64,000 bases of DNA from Streptomyces maremycinicus (GCF_001184025.1 NZ_BBYG01000008.1:186001-250000), one strand, 5' to 3'. Shown: positions 12,227 through 21,861, counted from the first letter of the stretch. The notes: generated by a model from the letters alone, not told the origin. Translations and numbers: made by a program.

Positions 12227-12898
12227 CTACGAATTGAGATAGGTGAGGACCGCCAGTACCCGGCGGTGATCCCCGTCACTGGGCGACAGGCCGAGCTTCA
12301 GGAAGATGTTGCTGACGTGCTTCTCCACCGCCCCGTCGCTGACGACCAGCTGCCGGGCGATCGCGGAGTTCGTCCGCCCCTCGGCCATCAGCCCCAGGAC
12401 CTCCCGCTCCCGCGGGGTCAGCCCGGTCAGCACGTCCTGCTTCCTGCTCCGCCCGAGCAGCTGCGCGACGACCTCCGGATCGAGGGCGGTACCGCCCTGC
12501 GCGACCCGCACCACGGCGTCCACGAACTCCCGCACCTCGGCCACGCGATCCTTGAGCAGATAGCCGACCCCGCGGCTGGAACCGGCCAAAAGTTCGGTGG
12601 CGTACCTCTCCTCCACGTACTGCGACAGCACCAGCACCCCGAGCCCCGGATGCGCCTTGCGCAGCTGTACGGCGGCCCGCACCCCTTCGTCCGTGTGGGT
12701 CGGCGGCATCCGCACGTCCGCGACGACGACATCGGGCAGCGCGCCCTCGTCCCCGAGCTCCGTGATGGTCTTGACCAGAGCGTCCGCGTCACCGACCCCG
12801 GCGACCACCTCGTGCCCCCGGTCGGTCAGCAACCGGGTCAGCCCCTCCCGCAACAGCACCGAATCCTCGGCGATGACCACCCGCACCCTGTCCTCCAC
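12227..12898 (-). CDS. NarL/FixJ-family two-component response regulator
   Basis: 223 residues. The receiver domain (1-125) has the acidic pocket (VVIAEDS), phosphoacceptor Asp61 in VVADVRMPP, the Ser in VLVLSQY and Lys in YLLKDR. The C-terminal LuxR-type HTH (about 155-215) reads LTPREREVLGLMAEGRTNSAIA..VEKHVSNIFLKLGL. It is the only response regulator next to two paralogous sensor kinases (13546-16466), all on the minus strand, and is the likely output protein of both. It is separated from the nearest kinase by a 647-bp gap filled largely by a 28-bp tandem repeat. Targets are unknown; the divergent nuo operon is an obvious candidate. Confidence 0.92.
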   Translation of the reverse strand: MEDRVRVVIAEDSVLLREGLTRLLTDRGHEVVAGVGDADALVKTITELGDEGALPDVVVADVRMPPTHTDEGVRAAVQLRKAHPGLGVLVLSQYVEERYATELLAGSSRGVGYLLKDRVAEVREFVDAVVRVAQGGTALDPEVVAQLLGRSRKQDVLTGLTPREREVLGLMAEGRTNSAIARQLVVSDGAVEKHVSNIFLKLGLSPSDGDHRRVLAVLTYLNS

Positions 12899-13238
12899 GA
12901 TCCTCGGCCCCCCAGCCGTCCACCCCGTTGGTCGAACCAGTCAAGCATTCCAGCAAGCGGCCCGTCTGCACCCGCCGAAAGCCCTGCCCGCGACGAGGAC
13001 TTCGAGAACAAGGCGCGAACAAGGCGCGAACAAGGCCTTGACCCAGCCGGTTTCGGCCTCGGGGGAGAGGGAGGCAGGAGAGACGGACACGGGGCGGAAC
13101 CGGCGCGACGGCAGCGGGCCCGCCCGGGCGCAACCCCGGACGGGCCGATGCGAAGACGAGAGCCGTGCCAGAGGACGAGGGGCGCGACGAGAGCCGCGGG
13201 ACGAGGACTGCGGGACGAGGGCCGCGGGACAAGGCTGC

Positions 13239-13490
13239 GGGACGAGGGCCATGGGATGAGAGGTGTGGGACGAGGGCCATGGGACGAGAGGTGTGGGACG
13301 AGGGCCGTGGGGCGAGAGGTGTGGGACGAGGGCCATGGGACGAGAGGTGTGGGACGAGGGCCGTGGGGCGAGAGGTGTGGGACGAGGGCCGTGGGGCGAG
13401 AGCGGCAGGACGAGGGCCGTGGGGCGAGAGGTGTGGGACGAGGGCCGTGGGGCGAGAGCGGCAGGACGAGGGCCGTGGGGCGAGAGCGGC
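13239..13490. repeat. nine 28-bp G-rich tandem repeats in the 647-bp gap 12899-13545
   Basis: Nine consecutive 28-bp units begin at 13239, 13267, 13295 and so on, with a degenerate tenth from 13491. Each has GGGACGAGGGCC followed by ATGGGACGAG or GTGGGGCGAG and then AGGTGT or AGCGGC; the variants alternate as in a homogenising VNTR. Shorter degenerate copies extend back to about 13180. Because 28 is not a multiple of 3, the apparent open frames through it merely cycle through the same words and are not protein. Each unit has three GGG runs spaced 4 bp apart, so quadruplex formation on the plus strand is possible. The rest of the gap (12899-13180) shows nothing recognisable. Confidence 0.92.
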
Positions 13491-13545
13491 AGGACGAGGG
13501 CCTGGGGGCGGCGGAGGGGCGGGCTGTGGGGCGGACTTCCGCCCC

Positions 13546-14961
13546 TCAGACCCCCTCCCCGCGCCAGGGCAGCTCCGCGGTCACCCGCGTAGGCCCGCCC
13601 GCCGGGGAATCCACCACCAGAATCCCGTCCACCGCGTCCAGCCGCCCCGCGAGCCCGGCCAGCCCCGACCCCCCGCCGGAGGCATCCGCGCCCCCGACCC
13701 CGTCGTCCACCACTTGCAGCATCAACCGGTCCTCCGCTCGCCACACGTCGACCGAGGCGGACCGCGCCCCACTGTGCTTGCTGATGTTCTGGAGCAGCTC
13801 GGAGACGGTGAAGTAGGCGATCCCCTCGATCGCCGGCGCCGGCCGCTCCACCAGATCCACCTCCACCCGCACCGGCACCGTGCACCGTGACGCCACCGCC
13901 GACAGCGCCGCGTCCAGCCCCCGGTCCGTCAGCACCGCCGGATGGATCCCGCGCGCCAGGTCCCGCAGCTCCTGAAGCGCCGTCTTCACCTCACCGTGCG
14001 CCTCGTCCACCATCCGCGCCGCCGCCCGCGGATCCTCCCGCAGCTTCTCCTTCGCCAGCCCGAGATCCATCGCCAGCGCCACCAGCCGGGCCTGCGCCCC
14101 GTCGTGCAGATCGCGCTCGATGCGCCGCAGATCGGCGGACGCCGTGTCCACCACGACCCCCCGGTCCGACTCCAGCTCCACCACCCGCGCCCCCAGCGAC
14201 GACGGCCCGAGCAGCCCGTGCACCAGCAGTCGGTCCACCGTCGTCAGCGCCCGCACGATCCACGGCGTGGCCAGCGTGATCAGCAGGCCCACCAACGCCG
14301 TCACGGTGATCTCGAAGGGGTTGTCGAGGTAGACGCTGTGCAGCTCGTCGCCGTACAGCTGAAGCCCGCCCTGACCGCCGTACATCGGGAAGACCCAGAA
14401 CCAGAGCGGATACGTCAGCATGGTCCAGCCGAAGGACCACACGGTCACGGCGACGGCGAAGGAGAACACCGCCCACGGGAACTGCACCACCGCGTACAGC
14501 GCCTGCCGCCAGGACGTGCCGCTCTTGAGGACGGCGGCCATCCAGGCCATCGCGCCCCGGCCCCGTGGCCGCAGCGGCTCGGGATCGGCCACCTCCAGAC
14601 CCAGCAGCCCGCGCGCCCGGGCCCGTTCCAGCGCTCCGAAGCCCCGGCCCGCGGCCAGTCCCGCCGCCAGCACCGGAATACCGAGGAAGGTCACCAGCAG
14701 GCCGGCCCCCAGCGACAGCATAGTGATCGTGAAGGTGAACAGCAGGATGCCGATCGGCAGCCCGAGCAGGACGTAGACGAGTTCCCGCCAGTGGCGCGCC
14801 GTGAGCGGCTCACGCAGCCCCGCGGGCAACAGATGACGGCGCCGCCCACCCTCACGGTCCCCGTACTCCGGCCCGTACGGGTCATGACTCCCGTACTGCC
14901 CGAACCGGTCCGGCTGCCCGTACTGCCCGTACTCCCCGTACTGCGTGGCCATCGACGTCAT
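13546..14961 (-). CDS. sensor histidine kinase with PF13796-type sensor domain (kinase 1)
   Basis: 471 residues from the ATG at 14961 (the frame extends to 15189 without coding character). A Tyr/Gly/Gln-rich cytoplasmic start is followed by four or so membrane segments forming the actinobacterial Sensor domain (ARHWRELVYVLLGLPIGILLF.., VFSFAVAVTVWSFGWTML). The HisKA_3 dimerisation helix has the phospho-accepting His286 in IERDLHDGAQARL. A short HATPase_c with ISKHSGA (N-box) and VVDDGVGGA (G-box) follows. It is closely paralogous to kinase 2 and presumably signals through the downstream NarL-type regulator. The signal is unknown. Confidence 0.9.
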   Translation of the reverse strand: MTSMATQYGEYGQYGQPDRFGQYGSHDPYGPEYGDREGGRRRHLLPAGLREPLTARHWRELVYVLLGLPIGILLFTFTITMLSLGAGLLVTFLGIPVLAAGLAAGRGFGALERARARGLLGLEVADPEPLRPRGRGAMAWMAAVLKSGTSWRQALYAVVQFPWAVFSFAVAVTVWSFGWTMLTYPLWFWVFPMYGGQGGLQLYGDELHSVYLDNPFEITVTALVGLLITLATPWIVRALTTVDRLLVHGLLGPSSLGARVVELESDRGVVVDTASADLRRIERDLHDGAQARLVALAMDLGLAKEKLREDPRAAARMVDEAHGEVKTALQELRDLARGIHPAVLTDRGLDAALSAVASRCTVPVRVEVDLVERPAPAIEGIAYFTVSELLQNISKHSGARSASVDVWRAEDRLMLQVVDDGVGGADASGGGSGLAGLAGRLDAVDGILVVDSPAGGPTRVTAELPWRGEGV

Positions 14962-15212
14962 CCGTTCTGCTCGGCCTGCTCGTCCTGCGCCTGTCGAATC
15001 CCTACCTCCCACCCTGCTCCGCGGCGGGCCCCCGGACCATGGAGTCCGTCGGCCTCTTGAAAGGGGGGTTTTCCCTACCCTCCACGCCGGCCCTCGACCT
15101 CCACCAGCCCCCGCGCCCACGGCCGCCGAACGCCCCCAGCCGCCACCGCGCCCATGGCCGCCACACCCTCGCGGCCGGCGCTCCCACACCCGCCCCGTCC
15201 ATCCGCTGTCCG

Positions 15213-16466
15213 CTATCCGCGGTCACGCCAGGGCAACTCCGCGGTCACCGTCGTGGGACCCCCCTCCGGCGACTCCACGACGAACAGTCCGTCGACGGCG
15301 TCCAGCCGCTCCGCCAGCCCCCGCATCCCCGACCCGCCGTCGAGCCGCGCCCCGCCCCGGCCGTCGTCCCACACCTGGATGAGCAGCCGGTCGTCGGTCC
15401 GCCACACGTCGACCGAGGCCGACCGGGCCGCGCTGTGCTTGCTGACGTTCTGGAGCAGCTCGGAGACGGTGAAGTAGGCGATCCCCTCGATGGCCTGCGC
15501 CGGCCGGGACGGCAGGTCGGCCGTCACCTTCACCGGCACCGTGCAGCGCGAGGCCACGGACGACAGCGCCGCGTCCAGCCCCCGGTCGGTCAGGACCGCC
15601 GGATGGATGCCGCGTGCCAGGTCCCGCAGCTCCTGGAGCGCGAGCTTCACCTCGCCGTGCGCCTCCTCCACCATCGCCGCCACGACGTCGTCGGCCTGCC
15701 CCTCCAGCAGCTTCTCCTTCGCCAGCCCCAGCCCCATCGCCAGGTTCACCAGCCGGGCCTGCGCGCCGTCGTGCAGATCGCGCTCGATGCGGCGCAGATC
15801 GGCGGCCGCCGTGTCGACCACGACCCCCCGGTCCGATTCCAGCTCCGCGATCCGCCGCTCCAGCTCGTCGGACGGGGACAGCAGGGCCCGCACCATCGCC
15901 CGGTCCGCGTTGGTCAGACCGCGCGCCAGGAACGGCAGCACCGGCCACAGCACGAACAGCGACGGAACGACCACGCTGAACGTCAGCACTCCCCACGGAA
16001 GCCGGATGAGGTCGTACAGCACCGAGCGCCAGGCCACCGGGTCCTTCAGCGCCAGCCACACCCGCTGGAGGAGACCGCCCGCCCTGCGCAGGGGCAGCGG
16101 GCTCGGCTCGTCGATACGCACCCCGAGCAGCAGCCGCGCCCGACCGCGCTCGAACCGGCCCATCAGCCGCGCCCCGGCGAGCCCGAGCGCGAGCAGCGGG
16201 AACCCGATCACGGTGACCGTCATCGCGGCCCCGGTGACGATCACCGTCATCACATAGATAAACCCGATCAACGCCATCGGGAAGTTCGCCAGCAGGTACG
16301 CGATCTCCTTCCACGTCTGCGGGTCGTACGCGAACCTGACCGGTGGCAGCCGGTCGCCGTCGAAGCCGCTGCGGTCGGGGCTGCTGCGATCGGGGCTGCT
16401 GCGCTCGGAGCCGTCGGGGGCGGATCTGATCGGAGCGGAGGCGGATCGGCTGGTGGAAGCGGTCAT
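15213..16466 (-). CDS. sensor histidine kinase with PF13796-type sensor domain (kinase 2)
   Basis: 417 residues from ATG 16466; a further in-frame ATG at 16490 is possible and neither has a strong ribosome site. A Ser/Arg-rich cytoplasmic lead contains a short repeat (SSPDR SSPDR). It is followed by the membrane Sensor domain (DPQTWKEIAYLLANFPMALIGFI.., VLTFSVVVPSLFVLWPVL), HisKA_3 with IERDLHDGAQARLVNLAMG, and HATPase_c with VSKHSAA and WDDGRGGA. The kinase core is nearly identical in motif order and wording to kinase 1, so the pair arose by tandem duplication. It is the promoter-proximal gene of the kinase2-kinase1-regulator group, divergent from nuoA with 199 bp between them. Confidence 0.9.
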   Translation of the reverse strand: MTASTSRSASAPIRSAPDGSERSSPDRSSPDRSGFDGDRLPPVRFAYDPQTWKEIAYLLANFPMALIGFIYVMTVIVTGAAMTVTVIGFPLLALGLAGARLMGRFERGRARLLLGVRIDEPSPLPLRRAGGLLQRVWLALKDPVAWRSVLYDLIRLPWGVLTFSVVVPSLFVLWPVLPFLARGLTNADRAMVRALLSPSDELERRIAELESDRGVVVDTAAADLRRIERDLHDGAQARLVNLAMGLGLAKEKLLEGQADDVVAAMVEEAHGEVKLALQELRDLARGIHPAVLTDRGLDAALSSVASRCTVPVKVTADLPSRPAQAIEGIAYFTVSELLQNVSKHSAARSASVDVWRTDDRLLIQVWDDGRGGARLDGGSGMRGLAERLDAVDGLFVVESPEGGPTTVTAELPWRDRG

Positions 16467-16569
16467 ATGGGCTAGCCTGCCGCGCCGCACGGCGCCGCGC
16501 CATGAGGTCTGCTGCCTTCCTCGGCCGGGGGAAAACCCCCGTACCGCAAGACGAGGCGTGACGGGCTGC

Positions 16570-16597
16570 TTACCGTCTCTTTATCAGGGCCTAGACT
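16570..16597 (+). promoter_or_regulatory. candidate sigma-70-type promoter for nuoA
   Basis: TTACCG, 16 bp, TAGACT, ending 68 bp before the nuoA GTG, inside the divergent gap to kinase 2. It is a fair but not perfect match to the housekeeping consensus. Confidence 0.35.
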
Positions 16598-16665
16598 CCC
16601 GTGCGTACAGATCGTCGAACGGGCCTGTCGTCGAAGAGACTGAGGTCAGGGAGCGAGGGACGGGC

Positions 16666-17073
16666 GTGCGGGAACGGACCGTCGATGTCGCGGCACAATT
16701 CGCGGCGGACTACTTCCAGTCCTACTCCGTCGTCGGGCTGCTCGCCGTCGTCGGCGTGCTGTTCGTCGCCGTGGCGTTCGGCGCCGGGCATCTCCTGCGC
16801 CCGGTGGTCCCCACCCCGGAGAAGCTCCTGACGTACGAGTGCGGCGTCGACCCCGTGGGCGAGGGCTGGGCCCACACCCAGGTCCGCTACTACGTCTACG
16901 CCTTCCTCTACGTGATCTTCGCGGTCGACTCGATCTTCCTCTTCCCCTGGGCGACGGTCTTCGCGGCCCCCGGCTACGGCGCGACCACGCTCGTGGAGAT
17001 GTTCATCTTCCTCGGCTTCCTGGCCGTGGGCCTGCTGTACGCCTACAAGAAGGGCGTCCTGACATGGACGTGA
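16666..17073 (+). CDS. nuoA: NADH-quinone oxidoreductase subunit A (second nuo cluster)
   Basis: 135 residues from a GTG preceded by AGGGAGCGAGGGA. Three membrane helices: [45 protein letters not shown] and the last from [21 protein letters not shown]. The conserved loop [13 protein letters not shown] is the signature of NuoA, a membrane-arm subunit near the quinone site. It is the first gene of ten overlapping nuo genes and overlaps nuoB by 10 bp. Streptomyces also have a complete 14-gene nuo operon elsewhere (established knowledge), so this is the second copy. Confidence 0.95.
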   Translation: MRERTVDVAAQFAADYFQSYSVVGLLAVVGVLFVAVAFGAGHLLRPVVPTPEKLLTYECGVDPVGEGWAHTQVRYYVYAFLYVIFAVDSIFLFPWATVFAAPGYGATTLVEMFIFLGFLAVGLLYAYKKGVLTWT

Positions 17074-17792
17074 CGCCGAAAGTGCACACACCGGAACAGC
17101 CCGGCCGACCGGACCAGCCGCAACAGCCGCAACAGCCGGAACAGCTCGAGCGAGTGCCCTCGGAACCGGTTCCGCTGCCGGAGCCGAAGCGTCTGGGCAC
17201 CCTCGCCCGCCTGGCCCCGGAGCCGATGAAGGTGATCCTGAACTGGGGACGCCGCTACTCGCTCTGGGTCTTCAACTTCGGCCTCGCCTGCTGCGCGATC
17301 GAGTTCATCGCCGCGTCGATGGCCCGCCACGACTTCATCCGTCTCGGTGTCATCCCCTTCGCGCCGGGACCCCGCCAGGCCGACCTGATGGTCGTCTCCG
17401 GCACGGTCACGGACAAGATGGCCCCGGCCGTGAAGCGCCTCTACGAGCAGATGCCCGAGCCGAAGTACGTCATCTCCTTCGGCGCGTGCAGCAACTGCGG
17501 CGGCCCCTACTGGGACTCTTACTCGGTGACGAAGGGCGTCGACCAGATCATCCCGGTGGACGTCTACGTGCCGGGCTGCCCGCCGCGCCCGGAGGCGCTT
17601 CTCCAGGGCATCCTCAAGCTCCAGGAGAAGATCGCCCGGGAGTCCCTGCACGAGCGTTACGGCCCGACCCCGTCCCGCCCTGCCGTCTCCCGCCCCTCGC
17701 CGGCAGCCCTTCAGAGCGACCTGGTGCGGCCCCCGGCCACCGGGTCCCCGGCGGCGCCGTCCACGGACGCGGGTCCGGAGGAGGGCCGATGA
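17064..17792 (+). CDS. nuoB: NADH-quinone oxidoreductase subunit B (second nuo cluster)
   Basis: 242 residues. NuoB carries cluster N2, the last Fe-S centre before quinone. Cysteines are in [18 protein letters not shown] and VPGCPPRPE; the SNC cysteine is an extra one not found in typical bacterial NuoB but seen in ferredoxin- and hydrogenase-type relatives. The core (about 50-200) is flanked by a Pro/Gln-rich N-terminus ([13 protein letters not shown]) and a Pro/Ser-rich C-terminal tail of about 40 residues, both atypical for NuoB. It overlaps nuoC by 4 bp (ATGA). Confidence 0.95.
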   Translation: MDVTPKVHTPEQPGRPDQPQQPQQPEQLERVPSEPVPLPEPKRLGTLARLAPEPMKVILNWGRRYSLWVFNFGLACCAIEFIAASMARHDFIRLGVIPFAPGPRQADLMVVSGTVTDKMAPAVKRLYEQMPEPKYVISFGACSNCGGPYWDSYSVTKGVDQIIPVDVYVPGCPPRPEALLQGILKLQEKIARESLHERYGPTPSRPAVSRPSPAALQSDLVRPPATGSPAAPSTDAGPEEGR

Positions 17793-19255
17793 CCACGATC
17801 GGCTGGCTCCCCGCCCCCGCCGAGGAGCTCTTCGGTCCGCAGGCCACGGCCGAGGAGTCCTACGACGTCCTGACGGTCGACGTCCCGCCGGCCTCCTGGA
17901 CCGACGCCCTGCGCATCGCCCGCGACCGCCTCACCTGCACCTACTTCGACTGGCTCAGCGCGGTCGACGAACCCGGAACGGGCTTTCGCGTCTCGGCGCA
18001 CGTGGTGGCCCTGTCCCCGGTACGGCGCCTGCTGCTCCGCACGACGATCCCGCACGAGGCGCCGGCCCTCGCCTCCGCCGTCGACGTCTACGCAGGCGCG
18101 GCCTGGCACGAACGCGAGACGCACGAGATGTTCGGCGTCACCTTCACGGGCCACCCCGCCCTGAACCACCTCCTCCTCCCGGAGACCTTCGAGGGCCACC
18201 CCCTGCGCAAGGACTTCGTCCTGGCCGCCCGCGTCGCCAAGGCCTGGCCCGGCGCGAAGGAGCCGGGGGAGTCCGAGCACGGCGGGCCCAAGCGCCGCCA
18301 GATGCTCCCCCCGGGCGTCCCCGACCCCAACGAATGGGGCCCCCTGAAGGGCCAACTCCCGCCCGCCCCGGCCCGCCCGGCCCGAGCGGCGGCGGGACGC
18401 ACGGCAGGCGACCGCCCGGTCCGCCGCGCCCGTACGGCATCGGAAGGCTCGGCGAGCCAACCGCCCTCCCCGCCCACAGAAACCCCACCGACCCCCTCCA
18501 CTTCCCCAGCCTCTCCGGCAACTCCGGCCTCCCCGCCCCCCTCGGCCCCGGCGACCTCCTCGGCTCCGGCGGCGCCTGCCGGGCCTCGCCGCGCCCGAAG
18601 CGCCAGCGCCGGCTCGGCGTCCCAGCGGGCGAGCGCCACGGAATCGCCGGCCCCCGCGGCAACCGAGCCCTCCGCCACAGAGCCCGCCGGAACCAGCCCC
18701 GCCGGAACCAGCCCCGCCGCGCCGACGGAGCCGACGGCCCCCGAGCCGACGACCCCGCAGCCCCCGGCAGGACCGCGTCGCGCCCGCAGCGCCTCCCAGG
18801 GCTCGGCCTCCCAGCGCACCCGGCCCCCGACGTCACCACCCGACACCCCGGCCCGCCCCTCCACGGCCCCCCGCAGCTCCGACGCTCCGTGGCACCACGC
18901 CCGCCCGGCCTTCGACGAGCCCCAGCAACCCGCGGAGCCCAGCGAGCAACGGCAACCGGCGGATGAGCAAGCCCCGGAGTCGAGCCCGAAGCCGAGCCGG
19001 GAGTCGGAGTCAGGCCAGCAGCAAGATCTGCGCCCGAAGCCGAGCCAGGAGCCGGACAACGAGTCGGATCAGCAGCCGGAGCCGGGCCAGAGGCCGGAGC
19101 GGGACGACAAACCGACGCCGGACGCGAAGTCCCAGCCCGACCAGGAGCCGGACCGGAAGCCCGAGCCGGACCGGAAGCCCGAGCCCGACCGGAAGCCCGA
19201 GCCCGACCAGAAGCCCGAACCGAACCCCGAGGACCCGAAAGGAGGCCCGCAGTGA
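17789..19255 (+). CDS. nuoC: NADH-quinone oxidoreductase subunit C with about 300-residue disordered tail
   Basis: 488 residues. The first about 145 are a normal NuoC (30-kDa) domain: [32 protein letters not shown] and the closing EGHPLRKDF at 135-143. A conserved-looking linker ([19 protein letters not shown]) ends near 192. The rest is Pro/Ala/Ser/Thr-rich and then Glu/Pro/Lys/Asp-rich low complexity. It holds three copies of a basic motif, RRAR(T/S)AS(x)GSASQ, at residues 213, 268 and 331 (approximately), and 18-bp-encoded KPEPDR repeats near the end. Normal NuoC is about 200 residues. The gene sits exactly where nuoD-E-F-G would follow, but nuoH comes next. The tail may bind a partner or membrane surface; that is inference. 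Confidence 0.9.
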   Translation: MTTIGWLPAPAEELFGPQATAEESYDVLTVDVPPASWTDALRIARDRLTCTYFDWLSAVDEPGTGFRVSAHVVALSPVRRLLLRTTIPHEAPALASAVDVYAGAAWHERETHEMFGVTFTGHPALNHLLLPETFEGHPLRKDFVLAARVAKAWPGAKEPGESEHGGPKRRQMLPPGVPDPNEWGPLKGQLPPAPARPARAAAGRTAGDRPVRRARTASEGSASQPPSPPTETPPTPSTSPASPATPASPPPSAPATSSAPAAPAGPRRARSASAGSASQRASATESPAPAATEPSATEPAGTSPAGTSPAAPTEPTAPEPTTPQPPAGPRRARSASQGSASQRTRPPTSPPDTPARPSTAPRSSDAPWHHARPAFDEPQQPAEPSEQRQPADEQAPESSPKPSRESESGQQQDLRPKPSQEPDNESDQQPEPGQRPERDDKPTPDAKSQPDQEPDRKPEPDRKPEPDRKPEPDQKPEPNPEDPKGGPQ

Positions 19256-20220
19256 ATGACGTTCTCGACGTCGCCCTGCGACTCCTGGTCGTCTTCGTCG
19301 TCTTCCTCACCTTCCCCCTGATCGTCGGTCAGACCGAGCACAAGGTGATGGCCCATATGCAGGGCCGCCTGGGGCCGATGTACGCGGGCGGCTTCCACGG
19401 CTGGGCCCAGCTCGTCGCGGACGGCGTCAAGTTCGTGCAGAAGGAGGACATCGTCCCCGCGGGCGCGGACCGCCGTATCTTCCAGCTCGCGCCCGCCGTG
19501 GCCCTCCTCCCGTACCTCCTGGTCCTCCTCGCCATCCCCATCAGCCCGGGTGAAGGCGCCGTCGGCCAGGTCGTGGACGCGGGCATCTTCTTCGTGCTCG
19601 CCGTGATGGGCGTCGGTGTGCTCGGCTCCCTCATGGCCGGCTGGGCCAGTGCCAACAAGTTCTCCCTCCTCGGCGGCCTGCGCACCGCCGCCCAGCTCCT
19701 CGCCTACGAACTCCCGATGCTGCTCACCGCCGCCTCGGTGGCGATGGCGGCCGGCACGGTCTCGCTGCCCGGCATCGTCGACGCCTTCGAGTGGTGGTGG
19801 CTGCCCTGGCAGATCGTCGGCGCGATCGTCTTCTTCGTCGCCGGTCTCGCCGAACTACAGCGGCCCCCCTTCGACATGCCGGTCGCCGACTCGGAGATCA
19901 TCTTCGGCGCGTACACCGAGTACACCGGCCTGCGTTTCGCCCTGTTCCTCCTCGCCGAGTACGCCGGAATCGTCGTCCTGTGCGGCCTGACCACCGTCCT
20001 CTTCCTGGGCGGCTGGCACGGACCCTGGGGCGCCGACGGCCTCGGCTGGGTCTGGACCCTCCTCAAGGCGGCCGTCCTCGCCTTCGTCGTGATCTGGCTC
20101 CGCGTCACCTACCCCCGCCTGCGCGAGGACCAGCTTCAGAAGCTCTCCTGGACCCTCCTCGTTCCCCTCTCCCTCGCACAGATCGCCCTCACCGGCATCG
20201 TCAAGGTGGTGATCCGGTAA
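19252..20220 (+). CDS. nuoH: NADH-quinone oxidoreductase subunit H (second nuo cluster)
   Basis: 322 residues, about eight helices. NuoH forms the quinone tunnel and links Fe-S arm to proton channels. Family motifs: [18 protein letters not shown] (loop 1), [14 protein letters not shown], and [23 protein letters not shown]. In the last, the residues written Glu-Ala-Glu in most NuoH are Val-Ala-Asp, a departure in a loop implicated in coupling. The GTG start overlaps the nuoC stop and follows a strong AAAGGAGG. Confidence 0.95.
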   Translation: MNDVLDVALRLLVVFVVFLTFPLIVGQTEHKVMAHMQGRLGPMYAGGFHGWAQLVADGVKFVQKEDIVPAGADRRIFQLAPAVALLPYLLVLLAIPISPGEGAVGQVVDAGIFFVLAVMGVGVLGSLMAGWASANKFSLLGGLRTAAQLLAYELPMLLTAASVAMAAGTVSLPGIVDAFEWWWLPWQIVGAIVFFVAGLAELQRPPFDMPVADSEIIFGAYTEYTGLRFALFLLAEYAGIVVLCGLTTVLFLGGWHGPWGADGLGWVWTLLKAAVLAFVVIWLRVTYPRLREDQLQKLSWTLLVPLSLAQIALTGIVKVVIR

Positions 20221-20804
20221 TGGCCCCCATCCCCGGCAGCGGCCTCGCCAAGGGTCTGGCCGTCACCCTGCGCACGATGACGCGCAAGACCGTCACCGAG
20301 CAGTACCCGGACGCCCAACCGGAGCTCCCGCCCCGTACCCGTGGCGTCATCGGCCTGTTCGAGGAGAACTGCACGGTCTGCATGCTCTGCGCCCGTGAGT
20401 GCCCCGACTGGTGCATCTACATCGACTCCCACAAGGAGACGGTCCCGCCCGCCGCCCCGGGAGGCCGCGAGCGCAGCCGCAACGTCCTCGACCGCTTCGC
20501 CATCGACTTCGCCCTGTGCATGTACTGCGGTATCTGCATCGAGGTCTGTCCTTTCGACGCGCTGTTCTGGTCACCGGAGTTCGAGTACGCCGAGACCGAC
20601 ATCCACGAACTCACCCACGAACGCGACAAGCTCCGCGAGTGGATGTGGACCGTCCCGGCCCCACCCGCCCTCGACCCCGCCGCCGAGGAGCCGAAGGAAG
20701 TCGCGGCCGCCCGCAAGACGGCCGAGAAGCTGGCGACAGCGCAGGCCGGGCCGAACGCCCCCCAGGCGGCCGAGCCGAACACACCCCAGGGAGGAGAATC
20801 GTGA
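20220..20804 (+). CDS. nuoI: NADH-quinone oxidoreductase subunit I (second nuo cluster)
   Basis: 194 residues; the 2[4Fe-4S] ferredoxin-like subunit (clusters N6a/N6b). The two motifs are [15 protein letters not shown] and [12 protein letters not shown], both complete. The C-terminal tail of about 60 residues ([16 protein letters not shown]..) is Ala/Pro-rich and longer than usual. ATG overlaps the nuoH TAA (TAATG). With NuoB it provides the only Fe-S chain encoded in this cluster, since the NADH-side subunits E, F and G are absent. Confidence 0.95.
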   Translation: MAPIPGSGLAKGLAVTLRTMTRKTVTEQYPDAQPELPPRTRGVIGLFEENCTVCMLCARECPDWCIYIDSHKETVPPAAPGGRERSRNVLDRFAIDFALCMYCGICIEVCPFDALFWSPEFEYAETDIHELTHERDKLREWMWTVPAPPALDPAAEEPKEVAAARKTAEKLATAQAGPNAPQAAEPNTPQGGES

Positions 20805-21460
20805 CCCTTGCTCAGGCACCCCACGGCTTTCTCTCCCCGACCGGCGTCGAGATCGCCTTCCTGCTCGTCGGACTGGTCACCTTCGGCGCCGCCCTCGTCA
20901 CCGTGACCACCAGGCAACTGGTGCACGCCGCCCTGTGGCTCGTGGTCACCCTCGGTGGCCTCGCCGTCGAGTACCTCCTGCTCACCGCCGAGTTCATCGC
21001 CTGGGTGCAGGTCCTCATCTACGTCGGTTCCGTCGTCGTGCTCCTCCTCTTCGGCCTGATGCTCACCAAGGCCCCCATCGGCCGCTCCCCGGACGCGGAC
21101 TCCGGCAACCGCTGGGCCGCTCTCACGGTCGCCGTCGCCGCGGCGGCCGCGCTCGTCTGGGTGGTCGTCGACGCCTTCCGCGCCACCTGGATCGATCTGG
21201 ACGGGCCGGCCGCCGGCTCCACCGAGGCCACGGGCGCGAGCCTCTTCCAGAACTGGGTCCTTCCCTTCGAGGCCCTGTCCGTCCTTCTCCTCGCGGCACT
21301 GGTCGGCGCGATCGTCCTGTCCCGCAGGGCGAAGGCGGAGTCGAGCTCTCCCCCTATGAACTCCCGGGCCGCCACCAAGAGTTCCCGAACCGTCACAGAG
21401 AGTTCCCTTCCTGTTCCGGACTCCCGCGAGAACCCGGCCGAGCAGGAAGGCACCCGCTGA
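20801..21460 (+). CDS. nuoJ: NADH-quinone oxidoreductase subunit J (second nuo cluster)
   Basis: 219 residues with five membrane helices; [26 protein letters not shown] carries the characteristic pi-bulge helix with [14 protein letters not shown] wording of NuoJ/ND6. GTG start overlaps the nuoI stop (GTGA) after GGGAGGAGAA. A Ser/Thr-rich C-terminal tail of about 45 residues follows the last helix. Confidence 0.93.
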   Translation: MTLAQAPHGFLSPTGVEIAFLLVGLVTFGAALVTVTTRQLVHAALWLVVTLGGLAVEYLLLTAEFIAWVQVLIYVGSVVVLLLFGLMLTKAPIGRSPDADSGNRWAALTVAVAAAAALVWVVVDAFRATWIDLDGPAAGSTEATGASLFQNWVLPFEALSVLLLAALVGAIVLSRRAKAESSSPPMNSRAATKSSRTVTESSLPVPDSRENPAEQEGTR

Positions 21461-21861
21461 TGCACCTCGCCTATCCCGCCGTCCTGTCGGCCCTCCTCTT
21501 CTGCACCGGCCTGTACGGCGTCCTCGCCCGCCGCAACGCGATCCTCGTCCTGATGTCCGTCGAGCTGATGCTCAACGCCGTCAACCTCAACCTGGTCGCC
21601 TTCGACGTCTGGCTGAGCAGGACCGCCGAGGACACCCTGCACTCCGGCCAGGCCCTGACCCTGTTCACCATCGCCATCGCCGCCGCCGAGATCGGCATCG
21701 GCCTGGCGATCGTCCTCGCCGTCCACCGCAACCGAGGCACCGCGGACATCGACCGCCTCCGTGACACCGCCGAGGGCCACGAGAGCCCCGCGGCCGACGG
21801 CCCCGACAGCGACACCCCCGCGACCGGAACGGCCGCCGAGAAGGCTGAGGCCAGCGCGTGA
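21460..21861 (+). CDS. nuoK: NADH-quinone oxidoreductase subunit K (second nuo cluster)
   Basis: 133 residues: three helices typical of NuoK/ND4L with membrane-buried glutamates in [16 protein letters not shown] and [17 protein letters not shown], which form part of the proton path. The usual length is about 100; the extra about 35 residues form an Asp/Ala/Glu-rich tail ([14 protein letters not shown]..). TGATG overlap with nuoJ. Confidence 0.95.
   Translation: MHLAYPAVLSALLFCTGLYGVLARRNAILVLMSVELMLNAVNLNLVAFDVWLSRTAEDTLHSGQALTLFTIAIAAAEIGIGLAIVLAVHRNRGTADIDRLRDTAEGHESPAADGPDSDTPATGTAAEKAEASA

Noticed and set aside
13239..13490. CRISPR array
   Set aside because: Repeats are directly adjacent with no unique spacers and no cas genes are present.
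13165..13890. Open frames of Gly/Arg/Asp/Glu repeats through the 28-bp array, on both strands
   Set aside because: The unit is not a multiple of three, so all frames repeat the same words in rotation; no ribosome site, and the frames run into the kinase gene on the other strand.
17789..19255. Frameshifted remnant of nuoD within the long nuoC tail
   Set aside because: No frame of 18220-19255 shows NuoD motifs; the tail is low-complexity in the nuoC frame only and runs smoothly to a stop overlapping nuoH.
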